DNA from: Actinomycetota bacterium
GTDB taxonomy: Bacteria; Actinomycetota; Actinomycetes; Streptosporangiales; Streptosporangiaceae
Length of the DNA: 64,000 nucleotides
Direction of reading: 5' to 3'
NCBI GenBank assembly: GCA_027313705.1
Contig: DAHVDE010000115.1
Span: 62,001-126,000 of the forward strand
Shown here piece by piece: positions 63,838-64,000 of the stretch. Position numbers and translations under genes: made by a program. The notes under the pieces were generated by a model. The model made no database searches, was not told the DNA's origin, and saw only the letters and a list, made by a program, of their open reading frames with translations. The stretch's first letter is position 1, and each line of letters begins with the position of its first letter.

Positions 63838-64000
63838 ACCGAGATATTTGCACAAAAACTATGGGCGCGTGCGATAACGGTTCGAACGCGACCAGGTACG
63901 GCGTCTCAATGTGCGGCGGGCTGGCCAGACGCGGCTGGTACGGGAACGGGCGACGTCAGGCTCAGCGTTGGTGCCGTCCCCGACCGGGTTTCGCACGGGA

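Noticed and set aside
63870-63900. tRNA T-arm-like CGGTTCGAACG
   Set aside because: No matching acceptor, D or anticodon arms surround it.

Overview
The window is high-GC, gene-dense chromosomal DNA from an actinobacterium (Actinomycetota). The clearest evidence is its long co-directional core block: fbiD, thiL, thiD, recG, rsmD, coaD, DUF177, rpmF, rnc, mutM, acyP, smc, ftsY, ffh, rpsP, KH protein, rimM, trmD, rplS, lepB x2, rnhB, DUF2469, yraN, comM, dprA, xerC, rpsB, tsf, pyrH, frr, cdsA, rlmN. This is the order known from mycobacteria and streptomycetes. Frequent GTG and TTG starts, an F420-pathway gene (fbiD) and Ala/Glu-rich tails on ribosomal proteins fit the same assignment. I cannot name the genus.

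Layout. Positions 1-12 kb are accessory: a LuxR-type ATPase regulator cut by the left edge, an alpha/beta hydrolase with a Cys nucleophile beside a large GMC oxidoreductase, a dihydropyrimidinase-type amidohydrolase, a methyltransferase, a beta-propeller protein, a PPK2-type polyphosphate kinase and a sulfotransferase. This block contains gene fragments showing that an inverted segmental duplication was followed by reciprocal loss. Positions 12-15 kb hold a proton-translocating transhydrogenase operon (pntA1-pntA2-pntB, minus strand). Positions 15.1-15.6 kb hold a tandem repeat array. From 15.7 to 23.4 kb come a small unknown gene, HU, and a mostly minus-strand group: ddl, a transsulfuration-type PLP enzyme with a 545-residue disordered N-terminal extension, gpsA and plsC, then divergent fbiD and a small Lrp-type protein.

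Positions 23.5-57.4 kb are the core block on the plus strand, covering thiamine and CoA biosynthesis, DNA repair and recombination, chromosome condensation, SRP targeting, ribosomal proteins and rRNA/tRNA modification, protein export, translation factors and phospholipid synthesis. The only minus-strand gene inside it is a suppressor-of-fused domain gene between cdsA and rlmN. At rlmN the core order stops, exactly where a second repeat array starts (57.4-57.7 kb). That array shares a 19-bp core with the array at 15 kb.

Positions 57.8-64 kb hold a hexapeptide-repeat acyltransferase, a small unknown gene with a perfect palindrome at its start, typA, a variant uppP and a STAND-like P-loop protein. 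No tRNA, rRNA, CRISPR array, prophage or complete insertion sequence was recognised. Most start codons were chosen from Shine-Dalgarno spacing and family alignment. Two genes (trmD, thiL) have no ATG, GTG or TTG at the expected place.
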